Shown: one piece after another, positions 17,373 to 25,371 of the stretch | Layout of the letters: every line of letters starts with the position of its first letter | How positions within the stretch are numbered: the stretch's first letter is position 1 | DNA from: Aquidulcibacter sp. | Lineage (GTDB): Bacteria > Pseudomonadota > Alphaproteobacteria > Caulobacterales > Aquidulcibacteraceae | Direction: 5' to 3' | DNA: 64,000 bases | Assembly (NCBI RefSeq): GCF_020253525.1 | Contig: NZ_JADCBK010000064.1 | Coordinates: 1-64,000, forward strand | Translations under genes and position numbers: made by a program | Notes under the pieces: generated by a model | Told to the model about the DNA's origin: nothing | Database searches by the model: none | What the model saw: the letters and a program-made list of their open reading frames with translations, nothing else

Positions 17373-18193
17373 CATCTTCCACGCTTGGAGAACTCTGTTG
17401 GTTTGATGGCCGCCTGGAAAAAATCGCCAATGTCCGAATTGATCCAAGCGATCGCGGCTTTACCCTTGGCGATGGCCTGTTTGAAACCTTGCTTTGGACT
17501 GGCCAAGAAATTCGCTTCTTCGAAGATCATATGGCCCGAATGGGCCATGGGGCTAGCCAGTTAGGGCTTTCGATCCCGTTTGACATTGCGTCAATTGAAC
17601 AAGGCCTGTTGAGCCTTGCAGCAAAAAGTGGCTTAAAAAGAGGAGCGCTGCGCCTGACACTTACGCGCGGAACAGGGCCAAGGGGATTAAAAATACCTGA
17701 GAATAGTCAACCCAACCTGTTGGCGACACTTGCCGCCGTGCCCGCTGAATTCCCGCCTGTAGAGGTCTGTATTGTGGATGTTTGGCGCGCTGGGGGAGCC
17801 CCGTCCGCACGCTTCAAGACTTTATCGTATGTCGACAATATCGTCGCCTTGTCGATAGCGCAGGCGCAGGGGGCTGATGACGGCCTGATGCGTGGACCCG
17901 ATGAGTCAATTGCCTGCGCGACAAGTTCGAATGTGATGATCAAGGTTGAGGGTACCTGGCGCACCCCACCGATCGAAGATGGGGCCCTACCCGGGATCAT
18001 TCGGGGGCGTTTGATCCGCGCTGGACTTGTCGCTGAAGGTCGGGTCAGCCTTGTTGATCTCACCAGATGCGAGGCAGCTTGCTTAACCAACGCCATTACA
18101 GGCGTACGACCAATCCGCACCTTGAACGGATTAGCCTTGGATACGGACCCAGCGCGCTTTGAAAGCCTGAGAGCAGCTGTGAGCTCAGGCTAG
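17369..18193 (+). CDS. Class IV aminotransferase, PabC-like (4-amino-4-deoxychorismate lyase candidate)
   Basis: This is a PLP fold-type IV enzyme. DRGFTLGDGLFETL is the family N-terminus, the PLP Lys is K150 in ARFKTLSYVDN, and the phosphate-binding C-terminus reads LPGIIRG and NAITGVRPI. Overlap with pabB points to aminodeoxychorismate lyase. One oddity is that the Glu normally contacting the PLP ring nitrogen (VTECCAAN in E. coli PabC) appears as Cys183 in IACATSSN. If the alignment is right, chemistry may be altered. Its stop codon overlaps that of the convergent pseudopilin gene. Confidence 0.82.
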   Translation: MTSSTLGELCWFDGRLEKIANVRIDPSDRGFTLGDGLFETLLWTGQEIRFFEDHMARMGHGASQLGLSIPFDIASIEQGLLSLAAKSGLKRGALRLTLTRGTGPRGLKIPENSQPNLLATLAAVPAEFPPVEVCIVDVWRAGGAPSARFKTLSYVDNIVALSIAQAQGADDGLMRGPDESIACATSSNVMIKVEGTWRTPPIEDGALPGIIRGRLIRAGLVAEGRVSLVDLTRCEAACLTNAITGVRPIRTLNGLALDTDPARFESLRAAVSSG

Positions 18194-18801
18194 CAACCCG
18201 GCGTAGACACACCCGTCAAGCAGAGTTTGGCGGACTTACGGGGGCGAAAGTAAAAACGTTCCCGCATGGTCGTGGTGCCTGATAGAAACGAGGTTCCCAG
18301 CGAGGTGTATTGAAGGGTGACTTCCCCAACAACGACGCCACCATTTGTTGCAAACAGGCCTGTGTCGACCGCAACCGTATTCCCAACTTTCAAAGAATGG
18401 CTGTTGTTGACATTGGCGCAGCCGCCGGTGCCATCAATTTCTTGGCTCCACTCTACTTTCGGGGTGCCGGCTTGTAGGGCGATGGAGCCCACCACAAGCG
18501 ACGGGCTTGTCGCCGTATAAGGGGCAAAAACACCGCGCGTTACGTTGGCTATTTGGGCGAGATCCGTACAGCTTACCCGGTCAGTTTGCGCGGCCAAATC
18601 GCCCAATGTTGACGCAGCGAGAGTCACTTTCCGGTCGACACTGACGGCTTGACTAACTTCTGAAGCCCCAAACAGCATAAGGATCATTAGCGGCGCGATC
18701 AAAGCAAACTCGACGGCGGAAACGCCGCGCTCGGCGGTGCGGTTTTGCGATGCCTGACTTAGAGGACTCAGTCTGTTTTTAAGTGAGGTTTTGAACGTCA
18801 T
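18190..18801 (-). CDS. TadE/TadG-like pseudopilin
   Basis: After a short basic leader (MTFKTSLKNRL), AERGVSAVEFALIAPLMILMLFG carries the TadE-type processing site (G before a hydrophobic helix, Glu at +5). The rest is a beta-rich periplasmic domain with several Cys. Such minor pseudopilins assist Flp pilus assembly and are processed by the prepilin peptidase. ATG 18801 is preferred to the TTG at 18816 that overlaps the upstream stop. It forms a minus-strand group with the next two genes, divergent from the main cpa operon. Confidence 0.8.
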   Translation of the reverse strand: MTFKTSLKNRLSPLSQASQNRTAERGVSAVEFALIAPLMILMLFGASEVSQAVSVDRKVTLAASTLGDLAAQTDRVSCTDLAQIANVTRGVFAPYTATSPSLVVGSIALQAGTPKVEWSQEIDGTGGCANVNNSHSLKVGNTVAVDTGLFATNGGVVVGEVTLQYTSLGTSFLSGTTTMRERFYFRPRKSAKLCLTGVSTPGC

Positions 18802-18812
18802 TACAAACAACC

Positions 18813-19394
18813 TCAATTGAACGGTTCGTTACGGAATGCCGATGTTGCGGCAATGATGCGGTTATAGTTTCCGAGGGTGCCGCCCGAAGACGTGTCGGAG
18901 AAATTCCGCATGGCGTTGGAAATGCCAGGGGTCATCAAGGGCCAGACATAATAGCCGCGCACCACAACAATCGCGTTGGCTGCTGTCGTCTCATAGGGCT
19001 CATCGGCGGCTGAACCCGGTGTTAAGGTCCCATCTGCCCAGGGAACAGGCAAAGTACCAGACACGGGCTGGTTCTGAACTTGAACAAACAAGCGGGCATT
19101 ACAATCAGCCAAGCCCATCATGCGGGCACAAACATTGGCTTTAAACTGGGTCTTTGTAATTGGGGCAGAAGTAGATTGTGCCTGACCTGTTCGAATTTTC
19201 CGTGCTTCTTCGGCGACGGCGGCTTCTAGCGTCGTCTGCACAAAGAAGATCATCATGGTTTCGAAAATGCCAAACAACATGAAGATGAATGGCGTGGCGA
19301 CCATCGCGAATTCAACAGCAGCCGTGCCCCGCTTGCCCTGCTTAGCACGACGAGAACGCAGCCGCTTAACCATGATCGAGAGCAATGCAGACAT
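18813..19394 (-). CDS. TadE-family pseudopilin
   Basis: RGTAAVEFAMVATPFIFMLFGIFETMMIFF is the classical TadE motif, with the conserved Glu and an aromatic-rich transmembrane helix. The periplasmic domain follows. The start MSALLSIMVKRL (19394) has an AAGGAG SD eight bases upstream. The ORF-track start is 11 codons earlier without support. It is followed after 11 bp by the second pseudopilin gene and is probably cotranscribed with it. Confidence 0.82.
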   Translation of the reverse strand: MSALLSIMVKRLRSRRAKQGKRGTAAVEFAMVATPFIFMLFGIFETMMIFFVQTTLEAAVAEEARKIRTGQAQSTSAPITKTQFKANVCARMMGLADCNARLFVQVQNQPVSGTLPVPWADGTLTPGSAADEPYETTAANAIVVVRGYYVWPLMTPGISNAMRNFSDTSSGGTLGNYNRIIAATSAFRNEPFN

Positions 19395-19491
19395 CGTCCA
19401 CTCCTTCAACGCAGGCCCACTAAGCACAGAGGGCCTTTCAGCCTGCTTAAAGCGACGATGACATTTTTATCTATTAACGACGATCTGCGCT

Positions 19492-19956
19492 CTATTGGCG
19501 CGAACCTGAGCCCGCAGCAAAACCCGATCGCTGGTTGATGGCCGTCACCGCGGGATTATTGCCCTGCGTGGTCCCCTCAGAATGAACATTCGGGATGCAC
19601 CGCTCCTGACAGATTGCAGTGGAAATCTCTCTGCCACGTTGAATGGTAACCATGTCGCGCACATTAGCTGGCCGCACTTGCACAGTACCCGAAAACACCG
19701 TGCGGCCCGCGGCGTCTACAGCGGTAATCTCTGTCGTGCCGGTTGACTTGCCGATGACGAAGAGCACGCGGGCATCATGGACAATCACATCGGCAATGCT
19801 GGCATTTCCGACAACCACACCCGTCACTGGGCGCTCAAAGCGCAAGGGTTGGGTTTGATCGACTTCCAATTGAAAAGATTGCGCGGCTGCCGAACTTGCA
19901 ACCAGTACGACAAAGGCGCTGGCAAACAAAGCCAATGATTTTGGAAAGTTGGACAT
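19492..19956 (-). CDS. Secreted pilus-assembly N-terminal-domain protein (CpaC-N-like)
   Basis: A Sec signal peptide (FASAFVVLVASSAAAQ) is followed by the domain found at the N-terminus of CpaC/RcpA secretins: QPLRFERPVTGVVVGNASIADV, then VLFVIGKSTGTTEITAVD. The secretin body is absent. Stand-alone versions occur in alphaproteobacterial Tad loci and may help secretin assembly (inference). The last 40 residues contain two Cys (ICQERCIP) and are Gly/Ser/Asn-rich. It lies upstream of the pseudopilins on minus and diverges from the pilin genes. Confidence 0.78.
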   Translation of the reverse strand: MSNFPKSLALFASAFVVLVASSAAAQSFQLEVDQTQPLRFERPVTGVVVGNASIADVIVHDARVLFVIGKSTGTTEITAVDAAGRTVFSGTVQVRPANVRDMVTIQRGREISTAICQERCIPNVHSEGTTQGNNPAVTAINQRSGFAAGSGSRQ

Positions 19957-20378
19957 GACAGAACTCCGTGCTGCTGCTTGTTTTACCGCCCACCTGTAAA
20001 CCAGCCATTAACAAGTAAACGCCGCTTGAGGCCGAAAATCTCGCAACTTGTGACGACGAAAAGTTTGAATAATTCCCCCTTTCCATGCGCGTATAATATG
20101 TAGAGAAGATACCTTCGGGTAAATTCGTCCAATATAAGACACACAACTTATAGTTTCATGAAAAAGAAAATATTTGTTTTTTGCACTGCTGACTGATTTT
20201 TGTATTTTGAGCGGTAACATATTACTCCATATTTTTTACCCAATTCTCCGGAAATTACAAAAGTGTCGAAATTTTGGCAAAATGTGGCAAATAATAGTAT
20301 TTAAAATCAGATAGTTACGACAGCTATGCCATAAATTCGCTGAAAAAGTGGCATGTCGGATCAATTCTTACGATTCAG

Positions 20379-20393
20379 TTAACGCGCTGTTCA
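20379..20393 (+). promoter_or_regulatory. CtrA-like box upstream of pilin 1
   Basis: TTAA-CGCGCTG-TTCA matches the CtrA consensus TTAA-N7-TTAA at seven of eight positions, 90 bases before the pilin ATG. In Caulobacter crescentus pilA is activated by CtrA. The functional claim here is an inference from that precedent. Confidence 0.45.
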
Positions 20394-20482
20394 TGAGTCT
20401 TCAAGAGAACGAGGCGGACACGGGGAAATGGAAGCAATCAAGACTTCAACCCCCTGGTCGCATGTAGAAAGGAAACCTAAAG

Positions 20483-20653
20483 ATGAAAAAGTTTTTGAAG
20501 AAAATCCGCAACAATGAGTCCGGTGCTACCGCTATCGAGTACGGCTTGATCGCAGCTTTGATCGCTGTGGTTCTGATTAGCTCGTTAAGCACCTTGGGCA
20601 ACAATATGAGCGAACGCTTCAACTCGATTGGTACCTCGATCGGCAGCCGCTAA
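20483..20653 (+). CDS. Flp/PilA-type major pilin, copy 1
   Basis: The 56-residue product MKKFLKKIRNNESGATAIEYG is too short for the ORF track. The basic leader ends at G14, followed by ATAIEYGLIAALIAVVLI. This is the Flp motif with Glu5 and Tyr6 after the predicted CpaA cleavage site, and the helix that forms the fibre core. The SD AAAGGAAA is nine bases upstream. It differs from copy 2 at six residues (for example FL for LF, SLSTLG for TSLGTLG). A weak hairpin terminator follows. Confidence 0.95.
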   Translation: MKKFLKKIRNNESGATAIEYGLIAALIAVVLISSLSTLGNNMSERFNSIGTSIGSR

Positions 20654-20678
20654 TACAGACTTTGTCAATTAAAATTGG

Positions 20679-20710
20679 CGCTTGGTCTTCGGGCCAAGCG
20701 TCTCTTTGCT
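20679..20710 (+). terminator. Weak hairpin terminator after pilin 1
   Basis: CGCTTGG, tcttcggg, CCAAGCG is followed by tctctttgct, an interrupted T-tract. The counterpart after pilin 2 has eight Ts. Read-through from pilin 1 into pilin 2 therefore seems possible. Confidence 0.6.
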
Positions 20711-21030
20711 CTCCGACGCGTACAAGATGTTCTCCTACGCGTATAAGATATAAAGCAAACCCCAGGAGGAAAGTGCGACTGATCCCGGGTGAACAACTTT
20801 CAATTTTCTGAGGGAGAAATGCTAGTTTTTATGGCTTAATGGGCTGTGCTTTGTACTTTGAGCGGTAACATATTACTTCGTATTTTCTATCTAATTCTAC
20901 GGAACCTATGAAGTTGCAGAAATTTTGGCAAAAGAAGACACAAAAATCATCATTAAAATCAGTAAGTTGAATTTGTGTGGCCGCAAATGTGCCGAGAAAG
21001 TGGCATGTCAGTTCAATTTTTACGTTTCAG

Positions 21031-21045
21031 TTTACGCCATGTTTA
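21031..21045 (+). promoter_or_regulatory. Degenerate CtrA-like box upstream of pilin 2
   Basis: TTTA-CGCCATG-TTTA occupies the place equivalent to the box before pilin 1 and matches six of eight consensus positions. Weaker binding than at copy 1 would be expected if the site is real. Confidence 0.3.
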
Positions 21046-21134
21046 TGAGTCTTCGCTAGAACGATGAGGACACAGGGAATTAGAAGCAATCAAGACTTCA
21101 ACCACCCGGTCGCATGTAGAATGGGAACCTAAAA

Positions 21135-21305
21135 ATGAAAAAGCTTTTCAAGAAAATCCGCAACAATGAGTCCGGTGCAACCGCTATCGAATACGGTCTG
21201 ATCGCAGCTTTGATCGCTGTTGTTCTGATCACCTCGTTGGGCACCTTGGGCAACAACATGAGCGCCCGCTTCAACTCGATCGGTACCTCGATCGGCAGCC
21301 GCTAA
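21135..21305 (+). CDS. Flp/PilA-type major pilin, copy 2
   Basis: The 56-residue paralogue MKKLFKKIRNNESGATAIEYG has the same cleavage and fibre motifs as copy 1. Its SD is degraded (ATGGGAA instead of AAAGGAAA), so it may be translated less well. A strong terminator follows. Having two near-identical pilins allows dosage effects or mixed filaments; which one dominates cannot be read from sequence. Confidence 0.95.
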   Translation: MKKLFKKIRNNESGATAIEYGLIAALIAVVLITSLGTLGNNMSARFNSIGTSIGSR

Positions 21306-21328
21306 TACAGACTTTGTCTGTTAAAATT

Positions 21329-21362
21329 GGCGCTTGGTCTCCGGACCAAGCGCCTTTTTTTT
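21329..21362 (+). terminator. Strong Rho-independent terminator after pilin 2
   Basis: GGCGCTTGGTC, tccg, GACCAAGCGCC forms an 11-bp stem directly followed by eight Ts. It isolates pilin transcription from cpaA. Confidence 0.95.
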
Positions 21363-21433
21363 GTTCTTTACCCCAGCCTAGCTCCCTCAGCGCCATTTAC
21401 CTTGGCTTAGCGGAACCGTGCTAAAAGGCGACC

Positions 21434-21955
21434 ATGACACTTGGACCTGAAACATTTGCAGCAGCTGCAGGCTTGATCGCCTTTTCGGGGGCCATGATCT
21501 GGGCTGGGATAGGCGATGTTCGCACATTCCTAATCACAAACAAACTAAACATGCTGATTGCGGCAGGTTTTCTAGTTTTCGCGTTGCCGATGGGCTTAGG
21601 CGTGAATGATCTCGCGGCCCACGTTGGGGTTGGCCTAGTAACTACGATCATTGCCATGGGCATGTTCTTAATCGGCGTTTATGGCGGCGGTGATGCCAAA
21701 TTGACCGGTGCTGCAGCCTTGTGGCTTGGGCCAGCAGCTATGATGCCATTCATCCTATACACGGCCATAGCTGGTGGAATCTTGGTGCTGTTCCTTATCT
21801 TGGGCCGCCGCCTGGCGAAGCAGTTTGGTCTGCCCAAGAGTCCGCGCTGGGCACGTCGACTATTACGGAAATCCGCAGCCGTCCCTTACGGGGTTGCTTT
21901 GGGAATTGGGGCAATTCTTGCAACGCCATATACCGTTTGGTTTCCAAGCATTTAA
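21434..21955 (+). CDS. cpaA: Prepilin peptidase CpaA
   Basis: CpaA is the A24 aspartic prepilin peptidase of the Tad system. It is an integral membrane protein of 173 residues with five or six helices. The first catalytic Asp is in GIGDVRT (about residue 28) and the second in the GxGD-type motif YGGGDAKL. It should cleave the Flp pilins encoded just upstream and the TadE-type pseudopilins. It follows the pilin terminator by about 70 bp, so it has its own promoter. Confidence 0.93.
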   Translation: MTLGPETFAAAAGLIAFSGAMIWAGIGDVRTFLITNKLNMLIAAGFLVFALPMGLGVNDLAAHVGVGLVTTIIAMGMFLIGVYGGGDAKLTGAAALWLGPAAMMPFILYTAIAGGILVLFLILGRRLAKQFGLPKSPRWARRLLRKSAAVPYGVALGIGAILATPYTVWFPSI

Positions 21956-22006
21956 CCTAAAATTGTGTAAATTGTTTGCATTTCTTGAACCAAAGAAATC
22001 ATCGCG

Positions 22007-22021
22007 TTAACCTCTTCTTAG
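22007..22021 (+). promoter_or_regulatory. CtrA-like box upstream of cpaB
   Basis: TTAA-CCTCTTC-TTAG matches the CtrA consensus at seven of eight positions, about 100 bases before the cpaB start, in an AT-rich stretch. It is compatible with cell-cycle control of the cpaB-tadC operon (inference). Confidence 0.4.
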
Positions 22022-22119
22022 AACCTATTTACGCATGGTCGTCCGGTAAATCGTTTTGGATTTGGGTGATTCTCTAAGGGTTCAGCAGGAAATTGGCCTG
22101 CAAGAACCCTGAGCGGGAG

Positions 22120-22998
22120 ATGCGTAGCGTGAATATTCGGCAAATCTCGATCATTGGCGGTGCTTTGCTAGTCGCAGGTGGCGCATTCATTTGGATGCGG
22201 TCGCAAGCCGGAAACCCACAAGTCGCGCAACCGGTTGCGGTTGTCGAGGCCAAGGTCGAAACCGTCAATGTTTTGGTTGCTAAGCGCGATATGGTTGTGG
22301 GCGAACGCATTTCGCCGTCCTCCTTGGGATGGGAAGCCTATACCCCGACCAGCGCTGCTGCGCCCGGATTCATCTTGCAATCAAAAAGTCCCAAGGCAAT
22401 TGAAGAGCTAACCAATGGCATCGTTCGCCAAGCCATGGTGAAGGGCGAACCTGTGCTCGCCAGCAAAATTGTCGATGTTGATGCAAAAACAGGGGCGATG
22501 GCCGCACTGCTTACGCCCGGCATGCGCGCTGTCTCCTTCCCAATCAGCCCAGAAACAGCTGTTGCGGGTTTTGTGCTTCCAGATGATCGCGTCGACATTA
22601 TTCTGACGCGTGAGGTACAATTTACCTCTAATGGTCAGTCTCAGTCTAAGGTCGTTTCAGCGGCTATTTTGGAGAATGTCCGCGTGCTGGCAATCGACCA
22701 GTCGGTCACGCAGGATAAAGACAAAACAACCCTACCAGGCGGCGTCGCGACGGTTGAATTGTCTGCATCTGATGCTGAGAAAGTTCGTCTAGCGCATAAA
22801 CTTGGTGATTTATCCCTTATCTTGCGTGGCTATGCAGATGCTGGTGGTGCAACTTTTGCGTCGACCGGTACCGACGTCATGAGCCAACGCACTGGCATTG
22901 CGCAAACAAGCGACCCGAAGCCGGCGGCAACCCAAGTGGTCCAACAAGCTTCTCAGCCCATCCCGACGACCGTTAAAGTATATCGGGGAGGGCAGTGA
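22120..22998 (+). CDS. cpaB: Flp pilus assembly protein CpaB (RcpC)
   Basis: CpaB is a periplasmic protein anchored by one N-terminal helix (ISIIGGALLVAGGAFIW) that works with the CpaC secretin. An SAF/beta-clip domain reads VNVLVAKRDMVVGERISPSSLGW. The RcpC domain follows with MRAVSFPISPETAVAGFVLPDDRVDIILT. ATG 22120 is preferred over the track's TTG; a GTG nine bases on (MNIRQIS) has slightly better SD spacing and is the alternative. It is the first gene of the cpaBCDEF-tadBC operon. Confidence 0.92.
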   Translation: MRSVNIRQISIIGGALLVAGGAFIWMRSQAGNPQVAQPVAVVEAKVETVNVLVAKRDMVVGERISPSSLGWEAYTPTSAAAPGFILQSKSPKAIEELTNGIVRQAMVKGEPVLASKIVDVDAKTGAMAALLTPGMRAVSFPISPETAVAGFVLPDDRVDIILTREVQFTSNGQSQSKVVSAAILENVRVLAIDQSVTQDKDKTTLPGGVATVELSASDAEKVRLAHKLGDLSLILRGYADAGGATFASTGTDVMSQRTGIAQTSDPKPAATQVVQQASQPIPTTVKVYRGGQ

Positions 22999-24611
22999 TG
23001 CGCAGAACCCAAGCCGCGAAACGTCTACTCGCCGCAGCTTCGAGTCTTGTGCTGTGCGTTGGGTTGATCCCAAGCATGGCATCTGCCCAAGCTGCCATCT
23101 CAAAGCCCGCCAGTCACGCCACTACGACCCAGCGCCTCACCTTAGGGCTGGGTAAATCCGCGATTGTCGACTTGCCAGTTGATGCCCGCGATGTTGTGGT
23201 CTCTGACCCAAACATCACGGATGCAGTCATGCGCACCGGCCGCCGAGCCGTCCTACTCGGCACCCGAGCGGGTGAAACCAATGTCTTTTTTCTAGATGCG
23301 CAGGGCCGCCAGATTTTGGCACTGGAGATTCGGGTTGCCCGCGACACGTCGGAATTAAACGCTTTGATCCAACGCTTAGTGCCAGAGGCACGCGTTGTCG
23401 TTGATAGTGTGGGCGACTCTATCATTTTGACAGGCGAAGTCCCCAATGGACTGACGGCTGACCAAGTTCTGCGCATTGCCGGCCAATATGCAGGCGGCGT
23501 CGACAAAGTTCTGAACATGATGAGCGTCTTGTCGGGCGATCAAGTCATGCTGCGCGTTCGCATCGTAGAAATGCAGCGTTCGGTTATCAAGCAATTGGGC
23601 ATGAACCTGACCTCCACCAACATCCTCAATCAGCTTTTGCCGGAGGATTGGGGCCTTAAATTTGCGACTGCCAATGGCTTTTCGGTGAATGGGGCCTTCT
23701 TAGGCGGCACCACGATTGACTCGACTTGGGCACAAAACTTCATTCGCCCTGTTTCAAACTCGTTTCTGAGCGGCAATTCCAGTCTTCTTGACCCAACTGT
23801 CGGCGCGGGCGCAGGTGGCTTTAGTTCGAGGTTTAACCCTGATACGGGCCGCACAGAGGTCACCTATGGCCCCGGCGAACTGGTGTCGGGGCAGCGCACG
23901 GATAGCAACATCCAAGCATTGGAACGTGTTGGCTTGGCCCGGACCTTAGCCGAACCAAATCTTACTGCAACATCGGGTGAGCCCGCTAAATTCTTGGCCG
24001 GGGGTGAATTCCCTGTACCGACGGCCCAAGAAGGCAATCGCGTCTCGGTTGAATTCAAGCCCTTTGGTGTCGGCTTGGGCTTTACGCCCATCATCTTGAG
24101 CCCCGATCGTATATCTCTGAAGATTTCCACAGAAGTTTCCGAAATCTCCACGGCTGCCTCCTTCCGCCAGGCGGATACACTCATTCGGGATGCGGCAGGA
24201 AACATTACAGATACGATCCGCGGCTTGTCTATTCCTGGGGTCTCCGTACGGCGCGCCGAGAACACGATGGAGTTGCCTTCAGGGCGTTCGATGGTGATGG
24301 CCGGCCTCATTCAACAGGCAACGCGGCAGTCGATTGAGGGGATGCCCGGCCTCAAAGATCTCCCCATTTTGGGCAATCTCTTCCGGTCGCGTGACTTCCA
24401 AAGCAATGAAACCGAGCTGGTCATCATCGTCACGCCCTACATCGTAAAGTCGACGACCATGGACCAACTGCAGACGCCGGGAGATGGATACGCCCCATCA
24501 AATGACGCAACAGCCTTATTACTGGGTCGCATGAATAAAATCGTCAAACCCGATTCGAAGGGGCTGCCGCAAGGACGTTATCGTGCCCCTGTCGGCCATA
24601 TTGTGAATTAA
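22998..24611 (+). CDS. cpaC: Outer-membrane secretin CpaC (RcpA)
   Basis: CpaC forms the outer-membrane channel for the Flp pilus. A Sec signal peptide ending ASAQA is followed by the N-terminal pilus domain (LGLGKSAIVDLPVDARDVVVSDP), a BON/secretin-N region (VVDSVGDSIILTGEVPNG), and the secretin core. The core has RTLAEPNLTATSGEPAKFLAGGEFPVP and, near the end, MPGLKDLPILGNLFRS and ELVIIVTPYIV. The start overlaps the cpaB stop (TGATG). A Gly/Ser-rich insert of about 80 residues precedes the core. Confidence 0.96.
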   Translation: MRRTQAAKRLLAAASSLVLCVGLIPSMASAQAAISKPASHATTTQRLTLGLGKSAIVDLPVDARDVVVSDPNITDAVMRTGRRAVLLGTRAGETNVFFLDAQGRQILALEIRVARDTSELNALIQRLVPEARVVVDSVGDSIILTGEVPNGLTADQVLRIAGQYAGGVDKVLNMMSVLSGDQVMLRVRIVEMQRSVIKQLGMNLTSTNILNQLLPEDWGLKFATANGFSVNGAFLGGTTIDSTWAQNFIRPVSNSFLSGNSSLLDPTVGAGAGGFSSRFNPDTGRTEVTYGPGELVSGQRTDSNIQALERVGLARTLAEPNLTATSGEPAKFLAGGEFPVPTAQEGNRVSVEFKPFGVGLGFTPIILSPDRISLKISTEVSEISTAASFRQADTLIRDAAGNITDTIRGLSIPGVSVRRAENTMELPSGRSMVMAGLIQQATRQSIEGMPGLKDLPILGNLFRSRDFQSNETELVIIVTPYIVKSTTMDQLQTPGDGYAPSNDATALLLGRMNKIVKPDSKGLPQGRYRAPVGHIVN

Positions 24612-24627
24612 GATCAGGAAGAAGCCG

Positions 24628-25371
24628 ATGAACCAAGTAGTCGCTCCAAACGCTTCAATCGCCCGAACCGGCAAGGCCGCCGCCATGGCGGTTGCGCTGT
24701 CAGCGCTGATGCTACTCGGCGCCTGCGGGGGCGGTCATGCTGCCAAAGAAGAGGCCCCTGTCGATTTTGTTGAGCAGGCCCATTTGAAACGCACGGTTCT
24801 AGATGCCTACATCCCTGAAGTCGTCCCCGTCGAAGCGCGTATGGCGGTTTCCGCACCGAGTGGCGCTGTTGGCCTCAATGTACAAGAAGCGGCAGAGCTG
24901 AAGGCTTTCGCCCAAGAATATGTTCGTCTTGGTCGCGGCAATATCGTTGTTTCGGTACCCGCTAATGCCAGCAACAGCCAAACGGCTGGGCAAGTAGCCC
25001 AAGATGTTCAACGGGCCCTTTTCCTTGGTGGCGTTGATTTTTCAAAAATCTCTTCCGGCCCCTATCAAGCGCAAGGGCAGTCCAATGCCCCGATTTTGAT
25101 TACTTTCGGCCGCTATGAAGCCAAGCCAATCGTTTGCGAACCTTGGACGTCGTTTGATCCGCGAAAGACGGCCAACAACACGCCAGTCGACCGATTTACA
25201 TGCGCTCAGAACGCCAATTTAGCCGCGATGGTGGCTGATCCTGGCGACCTTCTTGGCGATCGCAAAGATGGGCCGCGCGATGCAGCCCGAATTCAGACAG
25301 GTATTGATCTACACCGCAAAGGCGGTGTGCCGACAGTTAGTGGATCCGTTGCAGCCGGGGGTGGCAAATGA
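24628..25371 (+). CDS. cpaD: Pilus assembly lipoprotein CpaD
   Basis: This is an outer-membrane lipoprotein of the Tad secretin complex. A signal peptide with lipobox LLGAC (near residue 33) is present. The CpaD domain includes IVVSVPANASNSQTAGQVAQDVQ and the family signature RFTCAQNANLAAMVADPGDLL. Its stop overlaps the cpaE start (ATGA). Confidence 0.93.
   Translation: MNQVVAPNASIARTGKAAAMAVALSALMLLGACGGGHAAKEEAPVDFVEQAHLKRTVLDAYIPEVVPVEARMAVSAPSGAVGLNVQEAAELKAFAQEYVRLGRGNIVVSVPANASNSQTAGQVAQDVQRALFLGGVDFSKISSGPYQAQGQSNAPILITFGRYEAKPIVCEPWTSFDPRKTANNTPVDRFTCAQNANLAAMVADPGDLLGDRKDGPRDAARIQTGIDLHRKGGVPTVSGSVAAGGGK

Larger units (their letters stand above)
20199..20700 (+). repeat. Tandem duplication unit 1 (upstream region, Flp pilin, terminator)
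   Basis: The unit matches 20850-21354 at an offset of about 651 bp. Shared blocks include ttgagcggtaacatattact, gaaattttggcaaaa, gtggcatgtc, atgagtcttc, gaagcaatcaagacttcaac and the whole pilin gene, plus a related hairpin after the stop. The stretch 19957-20198 before it is AT-rich and holds no gene I can support. Confidence 0.85.
20850..21354 (+). repeat. Tandem duplication unit 2 (upstream region, Flp pilin, terminator)
   Basis: This is the second copy of the roughly 500-bp unit. Divergence is concentrated in the upstream non-coding part; the coding part and the block just before it (gaagcaatcaagacttcaac) are best conserved. The linker 20711-20849 between units contains a near-repeated gacgcgtacaagat / tacgcgtataagat motif at about 20716-20750 and no gene. 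Confidence 0.85.

Noticed and set aside
20341-20370. Sigma-54-like promoter (gtggcatgtcgga) before pilin 1
   Set aside because: The TGGCA part is present in both copies, but no GC element follows at the required spacing, so the -24/-12 pattern is not met.
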